Assembly (NCBI RefSeq): GCF_004321985.1
Contig: NZ_SCQN01000039.1
Location: forward strand, 62,001 to 126,000
Length of the DNA: 64,000 nt
Source: Castellaniella sp.
GTDB lineage: Bacteria; Pseudomonadota; Gammaproteobacteria; Burkholderiales; Burkholderiaceae_B
Direction of reading: 5' to 3'
Shown: one piece after another, positions 8,177-17,102 of the stretch
How positions within the stretch are numbered: the stretch's first letter is position 1
How the letters are laid out: each line of letters starts with the position of its first letter
The notes under the pieces: model-generated
Databases searched by the model: none
What the model was told of the DNA's origin: nothing
Seen by the model: only the letters and a program-made list of their open reading frames with translations
Program-made: the position numbers and the translations under genes

Positions 8177-9544
8177 ATGCTGAACATCATCATTCTGGCT
8201 GCCGGCCTGGGCAAGCGCATGCAGTCCGATCTGCCCAAGGTCCTGCACCCGATCGCGGGCAAACCCATGCTGGCGCACGTCCTGGAAACTGCTCGTGCCT
8301 TGTCGCCCGATCGCATCGTGGTCGTGGTGGGCCATGGCGCCGAGCGTGTCCAGGCGTCCTTCGCGGACGCAGACGTGGCCTTCGCGCTGCAGCAGCCCCA
8401 GCAGGGCACAGGCCATGCCGTGATGCAGGCGTTGCCTCATCTGGTCGAAGGCGATTCCGACGATGCTTGCCTGGTGCTGTATGGCGATGTCCCGCTGGTG
8501 CAGGCAGAGACCCTGCGCGAACTGCTGCGGGCCCGTGGCGCAGGCCTGGCGCTGCTCACCGAGACGCTGGCTGATCCGACGGGGTACGGCCGCATCGTGC
8601 GGGATGCGGACGGGCGTGTCGCGCGGATCGTCGAGCACAAGGACGCGTCCGCCACGGAGCGTGCCATCACCGAGGTCAATACCGGCATCCTGGCAGCCCC
8701 CACGGCGGCGCTGCGCCGCTGGCTCGCAAGGATCGACAATCGCAATGCCCAGGGCGAATATTATCTGACCGATATCGTGGGGCTCGCGGTGCGCGACGGT
8801 GTGCCGGTGGCCCATGCCCAACCGGCCGCCTCGTGGGAGACTCTGGGCGTCAACAGCCGCATGCAACAGGCGCAGCTCGAGCGGATCTGGCAGGGCGAGC
8901 AGGCCCGCCGCTTGCTCGAACAGGGCGTGACACTCGCGGATCCGGCCCGCTTCGACTTGCGCGGCGAACTCATCTGCGGGCGTGATGTGTTCATCGATGT
9001 GGGGTGCGTGTTCGAGGGCCGCGTGCGGCTGGCGGACGGTGTGCGCATCGGGCCGCACTGCGTTCTGCGCGATGCCGACATGGGCGAGGGGACGCAAGTC
9101 GAAGCCTTCACACATGTCCAAGGCGCCCGGGCGGGCGCGGGCGCGCGGATCGGTCCCTATGCGCGCTTGCGCCCCGGCGCCGATGTGGGTCCAGAGGCCC
9201 ATGTGGGCAACTTCGTGGAACTCAAGAAGACCACGCTGGGCCGCGGATCCAAGGCCAACCACCTGAGCTATCTGGGCGACGCGGTGATCGGCGACCAGGT
9301 CAACATCGGCGCGGGCACGATCACCTGCAATTACGATGGCGTCAACAAATTCCAGACCGTGATCGAGGACGGCGCCTTCATCGGTTCCGACACGCAGCTC
9401 GTGGCACCCGTGCGTGTCGGCCGTGGCGCCACGCTGGGCGCGGGGACGACGCTCACGCGCGACGCACCCGCCGGGGAACTGACCTTGTCGCGCTCGAAGC
9501 AGATGTCCGTTCCGGGCTGGAAACGTCCAGTGCGCAAGTCCTGA
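8177..9544 (+). CDS. glmU: Bifunctional GlmU (GlcN-1-P acetyltransferase / GlcNAc-1-P uridylyltransferase)
   Basis: Cytoplasmic enzyme (455 aa) making UDP-GlcNAc for peptidoglycan and LPS. The N-terminal pyrophosphorylase domain begins [20 protein letters not shown] with the nucleotide-binding LAAGxGxRM. From about residue 250 a left-handed beta-helix follows (hexapeptide repeats, e.g. [14 protein letters not shown]), with the acetyltransferase site. The start at 8177 removes a 16-residue non-homologous leader in the ORF track. glmS, which supplies GlcN-6-P, is 46 kb away in this window. The GT4 gene follows after 14 bp and is probably co-transcribed. Confidence 0.98.
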   Translation: MLNIIILAAGLGKRMQSDLPKVLHPIAGKPMLAHVLETARALSPDRIVVVVGHGAERVQASFADADVAFALQQPQQGTGHAVMQALPHLVEGDSDDACLVLYGDVPLVQAETLRELLRARGAGLALLTETLADPTGYGRIVRDADGRVARIVEHKDASATERAITEVNTGILAAPTAALRRWLARIDNRNAQGEYYLTDIVGLAVRDGVPVAHAQPAASWETLGVNSRMQQAQLERIWQGEQARRLLEQGVTLADPARFDLRGELICGRDVFIDVGCVFEGRVRLADGVRIGPHCVLRDADMGEGTQVEAFTHVQGARAGAGARIGPYARLRPGADVGPEAHVGNFVELKKTTLGRGSKANHLSYLGDAVIGDQVNIGAGTITCNYDGVNKFQTVIEDGAFIGSDTQLVAPVRVGRGATLGAGTTLTRDAPAGELTLSRSKQMSVPGWKRPVRKS

Positions 9545-9558
9545 CGGGCGCCGGGCGA

Positions 9559-10620
9559 ATGCGGATCCTGCAGATCAATCTGGAGCGTGGGTGGCGTGGT
9601 GGCGAGCGCCAGACCCTGTTGACACTGCAGGGGCTGCGGGCAGCCGGCCACGAGGCCGAATTGCTGGCCCGATCGGGCGGGGTGCTTGCCGACCGTGCAG
9701 CGGCGTCGGGTATCCCGACCCATGTCTGTGGGGGCAGTCTCGGGATGTCGCGTTTTCTGCTGAGCACCTGTCGCGGCTACGACCTGTGGCATGCCCAGAC
9801 GGCACAGTCCATGAGCATCTTGGCTGTGTGGCGGCCCTTGCTCAGGATCCCGGTGGTCTTCACGCGCCGGACGGCTTTTGCCCCGCATGGCGGCGACCGT
9901 CGGCGGCGCTGGAAATGGTCACGCGCCGATGCGTTGGTCGCCATCAGTCAGGCGGCGGCACATGCGCCCCGGGATCTGGGGTTGGCTGTGCAGATCATCC
10001 CCAGCGCCGTGGAGCCGATGGCGCCGGACCCGGCTCGTGTGCGGTCGCTACAGGATGCGTTTTCCCTGTCGGGACGGCGTGTCCTGACCACCGCAGCGGC
10101 GCTCACTCCCGAGAAGGACCCGCTGACCCTGATCGAGGCCGTGGCTCGCGTGCGCGAGTCGATCCCGGATGTCCTGTGCCTGCATTGCGGCGCCGATGGT
10201 TCGGCGGCTGCGGCGGCGCGTGCGCGAGTCGCGGCGTTGGGCCTGCAGGATCACTATCGTTTCGTCGGTTTCCAGCCGCATGTGGCGGATTTTCTGGCTG
10301 CTGCCGAACTCTATGTCAGCAGCTCGCAGGCCGAGGCGCTGGGCACCAGTGTGCTGGACGCCTGCCTGGCGGGCCTGCCGGTGGTTGCGACCGATGTGGG
10401 CGGGCACCGCGAGACGCTGGCGCCCGATCGCGGCCTGCTGGTGCAGCCCGGAGATGCCGTCGCCCTGGCGCACAAGATCCTCTGGGTGCTGACGCATCGC
10501 GATGTCGCGCAGGCCATGGCGCAACGCGCGCGGGCCCATGTGGCTCAAGCCTATTCGGTCCCTGCCATGGTGGCCGCTTATCAGGATCTGTATGCCGCGC
10601 TGATACGCGCGCGGCGATGA
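9559..10620 (+). CDS. GT4-family glycosyltransferase
   Basis: A 353-aa GT-B fold enzyme. The N-terminus MRILQINLERGWRGGERQTL carries the Gly-rich acceptor-side loop, and the C-terminal nucleotide-sugar half has EALGTSVLDACLAGLPVV (the E-x7-acidic motif of GT4) and VATDVGGHRE. It probably adds a sugar to LPS or another surface glycan, given glmU upstream and waaC-waaA nearby; donor and acceptor are unknown. The ORF track begins inside glmU at 9004; the ATG at 9559 gives the first residues of a standard Rossmann strand, and the family length. Confidence 0.85.
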   Translation: MRILQINLERGWRGGERQTLLTLQGLRAAGHEAELLARSGGVLADRAAASGIPTHVCGGSLGMSRFLLSTCRGYDLWHAQTAQSMSILAVWRPLLRIPVVFTRRTAFAPHGGDRRRRWKWSRADALVAISQAAAHAPRDLGLAVQIIPSAVEPMAPDPARVRSLQDAFSLSGRRVLTTAAALTPEKDPLTLIEAVARVRESIPDVLCLHCGADGSAAAAARARVAALGLQDHYRFVGFQPHVADFLAAAELYVSSSQAEALGTSVLDACLAGLPVVATDVGGHRETLAPDRGLLVQPGDAVALAHKILWVLTHRDVAQAMAQRARAHVAQAYSVPAMVAAYQDLYAALIRARR

Positions 10621-10627
10621 GTGCCGC

Positions 10628-11149
10628 TCAAAGCGCCTTTAGTGCCTTTCGGTAGCGCGCGGCGCGGGCTGAATAGTCCTGTGCGCTGTGTTCCAGGGCC
10701 TCGACCTCTTCGTCGCTGAGCGTCCGGGCGACCCTGGCGGGCGCACCCAGGATCAGCGACCGTTCAGGGAAGGTTTTACCCTCGGTGACCAGGGCGCCGG
10801 CGCCGACCAGGCAGTGGCGGCCGATCACGGCCCCGTTGAGCACGACGGCCTGAATGCCGATGAGCGATCCGTCCTGGATGGTGCAGCCATGCAGCATGGC
10901 TTGATGCCCGATGGTGACGTTGCGCCCGACACGCAGCGGCCGACCCCGGTCCACGTGCAGCACCGCGTTTTCCTGGACATTGCTGCCTTCGCCGACGGTG
11001 ATGGGTTCATTGTCGGCGCGGATGACGGCCCCCGGCCAGACGCTGGCCCCTGCGTCCAGCGTGACAGCACCGATCAGTGTGGCTTCGGGAGCGACGAAGG
11101 CGGAAGGGTCGATGCTGGGTTCGATGTCGTCCAGCGAATAGCAGGTCAT
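10628..11149 (-). CDS. Gamma-carbonic anhydrase family protein
   Basis: A 173-aa left-handed beta-helix hexapeptide protein of the YrdA/PaaY/gamma-CA type. The three zinc His positions are visible: AVLHVDRG and GHQAMLHGCTI. Gln/Asn residues of the Cam-type site (NVQENAVLH) are also kept. It may be a zinc hydrolase such as a carbonic anhydrase or thioesterase-like PaaY; activity cannot be assigned from sequence. It converges on the GT4 gene (7 bp apart) and is divergent from waaC. Confidence 0.88.
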   Translation of the reverse strand: MTCYSLDDIEPSIDPSAFVAPEATLIGAVTLDAGASVWPGAVIRADNEPITVGEGSNVQENAVLHVDRGRPLRVGRNVTIGHQAMLHGCTIQDGSLIGIQAVVLNGAVIGRHCLVGAGALVTEGKTFPERSLILGAPARVARTLSDEEVEALEHSAQDYSARAARYRKALKAL

Positions 11150-11201
11150 GGTGGGGTCTCCGGGGTGTTGACGTGCAACGCGGTTTTGATCGTAGCATGC
11201 C

Positions 11202-11207
11202 TATAAT
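11202..11207 (+). promoter_or_regulatory. Perfect -10 hexamer for waaC, predicting a leaderless mRNA
   Basis: TATAAT ends 6 nt before the waaC ATG, so transcription should start at or within a base or two of the start codon. No Shine-Dalgarno sequence fits in the remaining space. No good -35 hexamer is seen 16-18 bp upstream. Confidence 0.5.
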
Positions 11208-11213
11208 CGCGCC

Positions 11214-12200
11214 ATGACGACCCGCATTCTCATCGTACGCACGTCCTCTTTAGGCGATCTGGTCCATCTGCTGCCCACCATGAGCGACATTGCCGCGCAT
11301 GTGACCGATGCACAGATCGATTGGATTGCCGAGGAAAGTTTCGCCGAGATTCCTGCCTGGCATCCGGCGGTGCACGAAGTCATCCGCGTGGCTCATCGCC
11401 GCTGGCGCAAGCACTGGTGGTCCGCGCAGACCCGGCGTGAGCGCGCGGCGCTGCGCGAACGCCTGGGTGCTCGGCAGTATGACGTGGTGCTGGACATGCA
11501 GGCGCTTCTGAAGTCCGTCTGGCTGGTGCGCCAGACCCACGGGGTGCGCCATGGGCTGGACTGGCAGTCGGCCCGCGAGCCGCTGGCGTCTCTGTTCTAC
11601 GATGTGCGCCATCGCGTGGAATTCTGGCAACCGGCCATCATCCGCCAGCGCACGCTGGCCGCGGCTACTTTCGGCTACACCGTCGAGGGTCCGCCCGACT
11701 TCGGTCTGGGGGCCTTCACCGACGGCGTGGCCATCGAGCCGACAGCGCTCATCATGCCCTCAGCCAGCCGGGACGACAAGCTGTGGCCGGCAACGGAGTG
11801 GCAGCAGGTGTTCGATGATCTGCAGTCGCGCGGGCTGGCACTGCGCCTGCTGGCGGGCAACGAGGCCGAACAGGCGCGGGCGCAGGCGCTGATCGCGGGC
11901 CGCGACGGCGCCGAGGTCCTGCCGCGCATGGGGCTGCGCCAGGTGGCGGAGCAATTGGCGCGTGCGCGGATCATGGTGGGGCTGGACAGCGGCCTCACGC
12001 ACCTGAGTGCGGGGCTGGGCCGACCCACGATCGGCATTTACCGCGCGTCCACGCCCGTACGCACACCGCTGCAGGGACCGGCGTATGTGGCCAGCCTGGG
12101 CGAGCGCGGCCAGGCACCCGACGCGACGCGGGTGCGCGCGGCCATCGCCGAAGCGCTGGATGATGCCCGGGACGGCGGGATGGTTCATGCGGTCGGGTGA
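11214..12200 (+). CDS. waaC: Lipopolysaccharide heptosyltransferase I
   Basis: Adds the first L-glycero-D-manno-heptose to Kdo in the LPS inner core; peripheral inner-membrane GT9 enzyme of 328 aa. It begins MTTRILIVRTSSLGDLVHLL, the typical WaaC N-terminus, where the Asp of SLGD is the proposed catalytic base. The C-terminal ADP-heptose half has MVGLDSGLTHLSAGLGRPT. It is followed one base later by waaA, the usual LPS-core pair. A -10 hexamer directly abuts the start. Confidence 0.96.
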   Translation: MTTRILIVRTSSLGDLVHLLPTMSDIAAHVTDAQIDWIAEESFAEIPAWHPAVHEVIRVAHRRWRKHWWSAQTRRERAALRERLGARQYDVVLDMQALLKSVWLVRQTHGVRHGLDWQSAREPLASLFYDVRHRVEFWQPAIIRQRTLAAATFGYTVEGPPDFGLGAFTDGVAIEPTALIMPSASRDDKLWPATEWQQVFDDLQSRGLALRLLAGNEAEQARAQALIAGRDGAEVLPRMGLRQVAEQLARARIMVGLDSGLTHLSAGLGRPTIGIYRASTPVRTPLQGPAYVASLGERGQAPDATRVRAAIAEALDDARDGGMVHAVG

Positions 12201-12201
12201 C

Positions 12202-13545
12202 ATGGTCCGCCGGATCTATTCGATTCTGCTGGTACTGGCCTCGCCGCTGTTGCTGGGCTGGATGGCATGGCGCGCGCGTCGAGCGGGCGGCGATTGGTCG
12301 GTCCTCGGGTGCGAGCGGTTTGGCCGGTACGCCCGCCGCCCTTCGGCGCAGCCAGGCGCGGTCTGGGTGCATGCCGTCAGTCTGGGTGAGACGCGTGCCG
12401 CGCAGCCGCTCATCCGGGCGCTGCTGGATCGCGGCCACCGCGTGCTGCTCACGCACCTGACCGCGACGGGGCGCGCCGAGGGGCGGCGCGCATATGCCGA
12501 CGACATCGTCGCCGGCCGGCTGCGGCAGCTCTGGCTGCCCTACGATTTTCCGGGGGCGACCCGGCGGTTCATGCGCTGTCATCGCCCGGCCCTGGGGGTA
12601 CTGATCGAACGCGAACTGTGGCCCAACCTGGTGCACGCCGCAGTCGCCGCACGCATCCCGCTGGTGTTGGCCAGCGCCCGCATGTCGCCGGCCTCGCTTC
12701 GCCAGAACCTGCGCCTGGCGCCGCTCTTGCGCCCGGCCTATGCGGGCCTGAGCCGTACCTATGCGCAGTCCGAGGCGGATGCGAAGCGTTTGAGACAGGT
12801 GGGCGCCACCAACGTCAGCGTCTTGGGCAATTTCAAGTTCGATCTTCGTCTGGATGCACAGCGCATCGCGCAGGGCCGGGAATTCGCGGTCCGCCTGGCG
12901 CGTCCGGTCGTCGTGATTGCCAGCACTCGCGAAGGAGAAGATCCTGGTTTCGTGGCGGCGATCCGCCAGCAGGCCGATCGCTGGGATACAGAGGGGCTGC
13001 CCTTGGAAAGGTGGCCGCTCTTCATGCTGATTCCCCGGCATCCGCAACGCTTCGATGCCGTCGCCGGGATACTGGAATCGGCCGGATTGTCGTTCGTGCG
13101 CCGCACCCATATCGCGGGTCTGGGGGAGGCCTCGGACCGGGTGGTTCAAGCCTGCCGGGAGTCCGCCGTGATATTGGGCGATACCCTGGGGGAAATGCCC
13201 TGGTATTACGCGTGCGCCCAGGTGGCGATCGTGGCGGGCAGCTTTGCCCCGTTGGGTGGACAGAATTTCATCGAGGCCAGCGCGTTGGGGTGCCCGGTGT
13301 TGGTCGGCCCCCATGTGGCCAATTTCGATCAGGCGGTTGCCGATGCCCTGCAGGCGGGTGCGCTGCGCCAGGTGCAGACACCCGAAGTGGCGCTGCAATG
13401 CGCCCTGCAGTGGCTGGGCGATGATGCGCTGCGGGCCCGCATGGGCGAGGCGGCCCTGCAGTGGATCAGCCACCACTCAGGCGCTGTGGCGCGCGTGGTG
13501 GCCGGCATCGAGGCGTTGCTGCGCGAAGACGTCAATCCAGACTGA
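12202..13545 (+). CDS. waaA: 3-deoxy-D-manno-octulosonic acid (Kdo) transferase
   Basis: Transfers Kdo from CMP-Kdo to lipid A precursor; a GT30 enzyme of 447 aa with an N-terminal membrane anchor ([19 protein letters not shown]). Family marks are [27 protein letters not shown] and [19 protein letters not shown], with NFKFD in the middle. ATG 12202 follows the waaC stop by one base; an in-frame ATG at 12187 inside waaC is an alternative. Its last 14 bp overlap the convergent galU gene. A long antisense ORF here is a shadow. Confidence 0.96.
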   Translation: MVRRIYSILLVLASPLLLGWMAWRARRAGGDWSVLGCERFGRYARRPSAQPGAVWVHAVSLGETRAAQPLIRALLDRGHRVLLTHLTATGRAEGRRAYADDIVAGRLRQLWLPYDFPGATRRFMRCHRPALGVLIERELWPNLVHAAVAARIPLVLASARMSPASLRQNLRLAPLLRPAYAGLSRTYAQSEADAKRLRQVGATNVSVLGNFKFDLRLDAQRIAQGREFAVRLARPVVVIASTREGEDPGFVAAIRQQADRWDTEGLPLERWPLFMLIPRHPQRFDAVAGILESAGLSFVRRTHIAGLGEASDRVVQACRESAVILGDTLGEMPWYYACAQVAIVAGSFAPLGGQNFIEASALGCPVLVGPHVANFDQAVADALQAGALRQVQTPEVALQCALQWLGDDALRARMGEAALQWISHHSGAVARVVAGIEALLREDVNPD

Positions 13546-14371
13546 GGTTGTGGTATTTGCGCCCGAAGGCGACGGTGGCGCGGAAGAAACCTTCCTTGCT
13601 GCCGCAATCGTAGCGGTCGCCCACATAGCGGTGCGCGAACACCGGACGATGGTTCAGCAGCCCGGAGATCGCGTCGGTGAGCTGGATTTCCTGTCCCACG
13701 CCGACCTGGGTGCGGCGCAGCACGTCGAAGATTTCGGGTTCCAGCACATAGCGTCCCACCACGGCCATGTCGGATGGCGCGTTTTCGGGGGCGGGTTTCT
13801 CGATGATGCGCTCCACCCGGGTGTTGCGGGCGTCGACGGGGGTGCCGGCGATGATGCCGTATTTTCGTGAGTCCTGGATGTCGATGGTCTGGATCGCGAG
13901 CACACTGCCGTTATGCTGGTGGGCCGCATCTACGAGCTGGCGCGTCACGGCGGTATCGGCATCGAGCAGGTCATCGGCCAGCAGGACTGCGAAGGGCTCG
14001 TTCCCCACGATGGGCGCAGCGCAGAGCACGGCATGCCCCAGGCCCAGCGGCTGCGGCTGGCGGGTATAGATGCAGCTCACATGGCTGGGCAGGACGCCGC
14101 GCACGGCTTCGAGCAGGACCTGCTTGCCCTTGGCCTCCAGATCGGCCTCCAGCTCGGGTGCGCGGTCGAAGTGATCCTCGATGGCGCGCTTGTTGCGGCC
14201 CGTGATGAAGATCAGCTCTGTGATGCCCGCTGCCAGCGCTTCTTCGACGGCGTACTGGATGAGCGGCCTGTCCACGATGGGCAGCATCTCCTTGGGCATG
14301 GCCTTGGTGGCCGGCAGGAATCGGGTACCCATTCCTGCGACTGGGAAGACGGCTTTGCGGATCGGTTTCAT
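13532..14371 (-). CDS. galU: UTP-glucose-1-phosphate uridylyltransferase
   Basis: Makes UDP-glucose for surface glycans (279 aa). It begins [20 protein letters not shown] with the nucleotide-binding GxGTRxLP, then [14 protein letters not shown]; later [13 protein letters not shown] and DCGSKEGFF are typical GalU motifs. The ATG overlaps the stop of the upstream 59-aa gene (ATGA). The 3' end overlaps waaA by 14 bp in convergent orientation, so transcripts from both sides would be complementary at their ends. Confidence 0.97.
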   Translation of the reverse strand: MKPIRKAVFPVAGMGTRFLPATKAMPKEMLPIVDRPLIQYAVEEALAAGITELIFITGRNKRAIEDHFDRAPELEADLEAKGKQVLLEAVRGVLPSHVSCIYTRQPQPLGLGHAVLCAAPIVGNEPFAVLLADDLLDADTAVTRQLVDAAHQHNGSVLAIQTIDIQDSRKYGIIAGTPVDARNTRVERIIEKPAPENAPSDMAVVGRYVLEPEIFDVLRRTQVGVGQEIQLTDAISGLLNHRPVFAHRYVGDRYDCGSKEGFFRATVAFGRKYHNLSLD

Positions 14372-14547
14372 CGTTGAGTGGTGATGTCGGGGGGAAGCGG
14401 CGTGCCCAGCGTCAGTGCTTGCTGGTTGCGCTGTGACAGGGGGCGAACTTCGCGGCCTTGTTCGGCGGGGGGCGGGCCAAAGAATCCCTGTCCGTAGGCG
14501 AGCAGCGCTACGTTGGCAATGACGGCAAGACTGAGCAGGAATCGCAT
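14368..14547 (-). CDS. 59-aa membrane-anchored or secreted protein between coaX and galU
   Basis: The real product is likely the last 59 residues of the 114-aa [23 protein letters not shown], then a polar, Pro/Gln-rich tail. The N-terminus is a signal anchor or uncleaved signal peptide, with most of the protein outside the cytoplasm. It sits 34 bp after coaX and overlaps galU by 4 bp, so it is part of the birA-coaX-galU transcript. It resembles the N-terminal leader of SPOR-domain proteins found after coaX in related genera but has no SPOR domain; it may be a remnant. Function unknown. Confidence 0.6.
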   Translation of the reverse strand: MRFLLSLAVIANVALLAYGQGFFGPPPAEQGREVRPLSQRNQQALTLGTPLPPDITTQR

Positions 14548-14581
14548 GGCCGAAGAGAGGTGGAACGATGCGTTGAGTATA

Positions 14582-15412
14582 TCAATCCCGATGATTGGTC
14601 TGCCGGTCCAGCCACGCGAGCCCGTCCAGCACTGGGGCGTCCAGCCACTGGGGAGGCTGCTGGGGTAGTCCCAGATCGGCCTGGGTGTTGGCCAGAGCCT
14701 GGCTGACGTCATCGCGCACGGCGGGCCAGCCTCCGCCGCTTACATATGTATGGGGCGCGCGCCCTGTGATCCGCCGGGCAAGCCGCCATTGGCGCAGCAG
14801 TGCCCCGCCTTGGGCGGCTGCGATGCCGCTGGCGATGGCGCTGTGGGTGTCGGCGGGGAAGTCCTGGCAGGGTCCCGTGGCCAGCGGTAGTCGCGCCGTG
14901 CCGGTTGCCAGGCTTTGCGCCATCAGCGTCACGCCGGGCAGGATCAACCCGCCCAGGAAGGCGGCCGGCGGCTGCTGGCCGGTGGCGCGCCGCTGGAGCG
15001 TGTCCACCGTGGTGGCGGTTCCGAAGCTTGCCAGAATATATGGGGTGCCCGCCGTCCAGTCGGGGTCGTGCGCGATCTGCTGCTGCAGACCCAGCAAAGC
15101 CAGCCAGCGATCCGAACCCAGCTGTCCGGGCCGGGCATAGGGATTGTGCAGCAGCTCTGCGCCGTCATGTGCGTCTTTCCATTCGATCGCAAGGCCCCAG
15201 TGTTCCCGGCAGGCCTGCTCCAGCGGGCCGATGGCCTCGTGCCCGGCGACCTTCGAGCCCAGGATGCGCTGCGGCGGCTGTGGGGCCTCGCGGATCAGGC
15301 GCAGCGGGTCGGCGTAATCCAGCGGTTGCAGCGCGCCGCGGTGCGCGGTGGGATCGTCATCCAGCCAGGCAAATTTCGCGCGTGTATTGCCGGCGTCGAT
15401 CAGCAGAATCAT
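14582..15412 (-). CDS. coaX: Type III pantothenate kinase
   Basis: First enzyme of coenzyme A synthesis, ATP-dependent phosphorylation of pantothenate (276 aa). ASKHA-fold motifs are MILLIDAGNTRAKFAW (phosphate 1), GSDRWLALLG (pantothenate/ATP contacts with the conserved Asp) and ASFGTATTVD (phosphate 2). Type III kinases are insensitive to CoA feedback. The ATG at 15412 overlaps the birA stop (ATGA), which fixes the start; the ORF-track version extends into birA. The birA-coaX pair is standard in Bordetella relatives. Confidence 0.96.
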   Translation of the reverse strand: MILLIDAGNTRAKFAWLDDDPTAHRGALQPLDYADPLRLIREAPQPPQRILGSKVAGHEAIGPLEQACREHWGLAIEWKDAHDGAELLHNPYARPGQLGSDRWLALLGLQQQIAHDPDWTAGTPYILASFGTATTVDTLQRRATGQQPPAAFLGGLILPGVTLMAQSLATGTARLPLATGPCQDFPADTHSAIASGIAAAQGGALLRQWRLARRITGRAPHTYVSGGGWPAVRDDVSQALANTQADLGLPQQPPQWLDAPVLDGLAWLDRQTNHRD

Positions 15413-16281
15413 GGGCGGACCCGTACCGAGATTTCGCCCATGGAGATCGGGTGCAGGCCGCTCGCGTTGCGCAGCAGCAGCCGGCCCTGGGTGTCGATGC
15501 CGCATGCAGCGCCCGTCTGCAGCAGCCGGCCGTTGTCCAGCACGTCCAGCAGCTGGCCGCTCAGGCCGTCGACCTGTGCGTAGCGCGCCGGCAGGTTCTC
15601 GAAACCATACGCCGTCGCCCGGTTGATGGCCTGGAACCAGGCCATGGCGATGCAGGCCACGAGATCGGCCGGCGTCATGGCGGCGGCCTGGGGATCCTGA
15701 GACGCGATCTCGGCCCAGTCCGCAATGCGGCGGTTCAGCGCGGCGGACAGGGCGTGGGCGTCCCGCAGGTTCAATCCCATGCCGATGATGATGAGGTGGT
15801 GATCGGCCGCATTGGTTGTCCCCGATCGTGTGCTCTCGATCAGGATGCCTGCAAGCTTGGCCTGTTTCCACTGCAGATCGTTGGGCCATTTCATCGTCAG
15901 GTGCGCGCGTGCGGACGGATCAATCTGGCCGCGCAGCGCCTCGCAGCTCACCAGCCCGATCAGAGGCGCCAGCGTGGGTAGTTGCCGGGCGGGCAGGAAG
16001 ATATCGAACGCGCAGGAGAACATCAGGTTGGTGTCGGTGCGGTTCTGCCATGTGCGGCCTGCGCGGCCGCGGCCCCGTGTCTGCAGGTGGCAGCCCAGCA
16101 GCCAGGGGCGTGTCATGGGGCCCGTGGGATCACGCGCCCGATCGAGCAGATCGCCATTGGTCGAGCCGGTTTCTGCCACCCAGTCGACTTGCGCAAAAAG
16201 GGGCAAGGCAGCCCGGAGGGTGCGGGTCATCTCTTCCGGCGGGGGCATGGGCCGGGCCGGATCGAAGGAGGAGTCGGACAT
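15409..16281 (-). CDS. birA: Biotin-acetyl-CoA-carboxylase ligase (BirA), no DNA-binding domain
   Basis: Activates biotin to biotinyl-AMP and attaches it to BCCP (290 aa). The N-terminal half has ETGSTNGDLLDRA and QTRGRGRAGRTWQNRTDTNL, the adenylate-binding loop (GRGRxGRxW), then MKWPNDLQW and KLAGILIE with the catalytic Lys. There is no N-terminal winged helix, so this is a group I enzyme, not a repressor. The ATG at 16281 (MSDSSFDPA) is used. Its start codon shares bases with a possible start of the divergent hydrolase gene. Confidence 0.95.
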   Translation of the reverse strand: MSDSSFDPARPMPPPEEMTRTLRAALPLFAQVDWVAETGSTNGDLLDRARDPTGPMTRPWLLGCHLQTRGRGRAGRTWQNRTDTNLMFSCAFDIFLPARQLPTLAPLIGLVSCEALRGQIDPSARAHLTMKWPNDLQWKQAKLAGILIESTRSGTTNAADHHLIIIGMGLNLRDAHALSAALNRRIADWAEIASQDPQAAAMTPADLVACIAMAWFQAINRATAYGFENLPARYAQVDGLSGQLLDVLDNGRLLQTGAACGIDTQGRLLLRNASGLHPISMGEISVRVRP

Positions 16282-16327
16282 GGGATGGGTAGAATGGAAC
16301 CTGTCGGGCTTCGAAATGATCGCAGAC

Positions 16328-16981
16328 ATGAGTTTACGTACAGAACAGTGGGTCTGCCAGGGGTTGGCGGGTACCGTCGAATGCATCGTGGACCATCCGG
16401 ACGGGGACCCGGTGGGCTGGGCGTTGGTGCTGCATCCACATCCGCTGTATGGCGGTACCCGCGACAACAAGGTCGTGACCACGATCAGCCGTGCCTGCGT
16501 GCAGCAGGGCCTGATGTGCGTGCGCCCGAACTTTCGGGGGGTGGGCGCATCCCAGGGTACGTTCGACCGGGCCGTGGGCGAGACGGCCGACATGGTGCGC
16601 TGTGTCGAGCAGATTCGCGCGGCCTGGCCGGCTGTCGCAGCCGGACCCTGGGTATTGGCCGGGTTTTCGTTCGGGTCGGCAGTCGCCGCCCAGCTCTATG
16701 CCGAGCTCGCCGATCGAGGCCTGCCATTGCCGGCTCGCCTGGCGCTGATTGGTTGCGCGGTAGAGCGTTTCCGCTACCGGCCGCTCACGATGCCCCCGCA
16801 GACGCTGTTGGTCCATGGCGAGACCGATGAAGTCGTGCCCCTGCCCGAAGGCATGGATTTTGCCCGCGCGCACCAGTTGCCCATGACGGTCGTGCCGGAT
16901 GCCAGTCATTTTTTCCATGGCAAGCTGCTGATTCTGCGCCAGATCATCGAAGATTCACTGGCTGGCCTTCCGCGGGGCTGA
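16328..16981 (+). CDS. Alpha/beta hydrolase (COG2945-type)
   Basis: A small serine hydrolase of about 217 aa. It has LVLHPHPLYGGTRDNKVV (oxyanion-side His-Pro-His motif), NFRGVGASQGTFD, the nucleophile elbow GFSFGSAVA, an Asp in HGETDEVV and the catalytic His in DASHFF. Substrate unknown. The start MSLRTEQWV (16328) fits the family N-terminus. However, in-frame ATGs at 16316 and 16280 are possible; the one at 16280 has the best ribosome site (GGAGG) and would overlap the birA start codon on the other strand. Confidence 0.85.
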   Translation: MSLRTEQWVCQGLAGTVECIVDHPDGDPVGWALVLHPHPLYGGTRDNKVVTTISRACVQQGLMCVRPNFRGVGASQGTFDRAVGETADMVRCVEQIRAAWPAVAAGPWVLAGFSFGSAVAAQLYAELADRGLPLPARLALIGCAVERFRYRPLTMPPQTLLVHGETDEVVPLPEGMDFARAHQLPMTVVPDASHFFHGKLLILRQIIEDSLAGLPRG

Positions 16982-17060
16982 TGCTGGCTTTGGTTTCAGT
17001 TGCTTGCGTTTTGTCGCGATTTGCACTCAACAGCGCCCAGACTCGGATTTTCGTGCTGCC

Positions 17061-17066
17061 TATAAT
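17061..17066 (+). promoter_or_regulatory. -10 hexamer upstream of dacC
   Basis: A perfect TATAAT lies 36 bp before the dacC ATG, in the 121-bp gap after the hydrolase gene. No convincing -35 is seen. Transcription from here would cover dacC, ybeD and lipB. Confidence 0.45.
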
Positions 17067-17102
17067 GAGCCCCTTACGCCTGTTCTTCCTGAGTTTCCGC
17101 TC

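Noticed and set aside
11995-13476. 493-aa leftward ORF opposite waaA
   Set aside because: Antisense to a gene with clear Kdo-transferase motifs; no recognisable domain or ribosome site.
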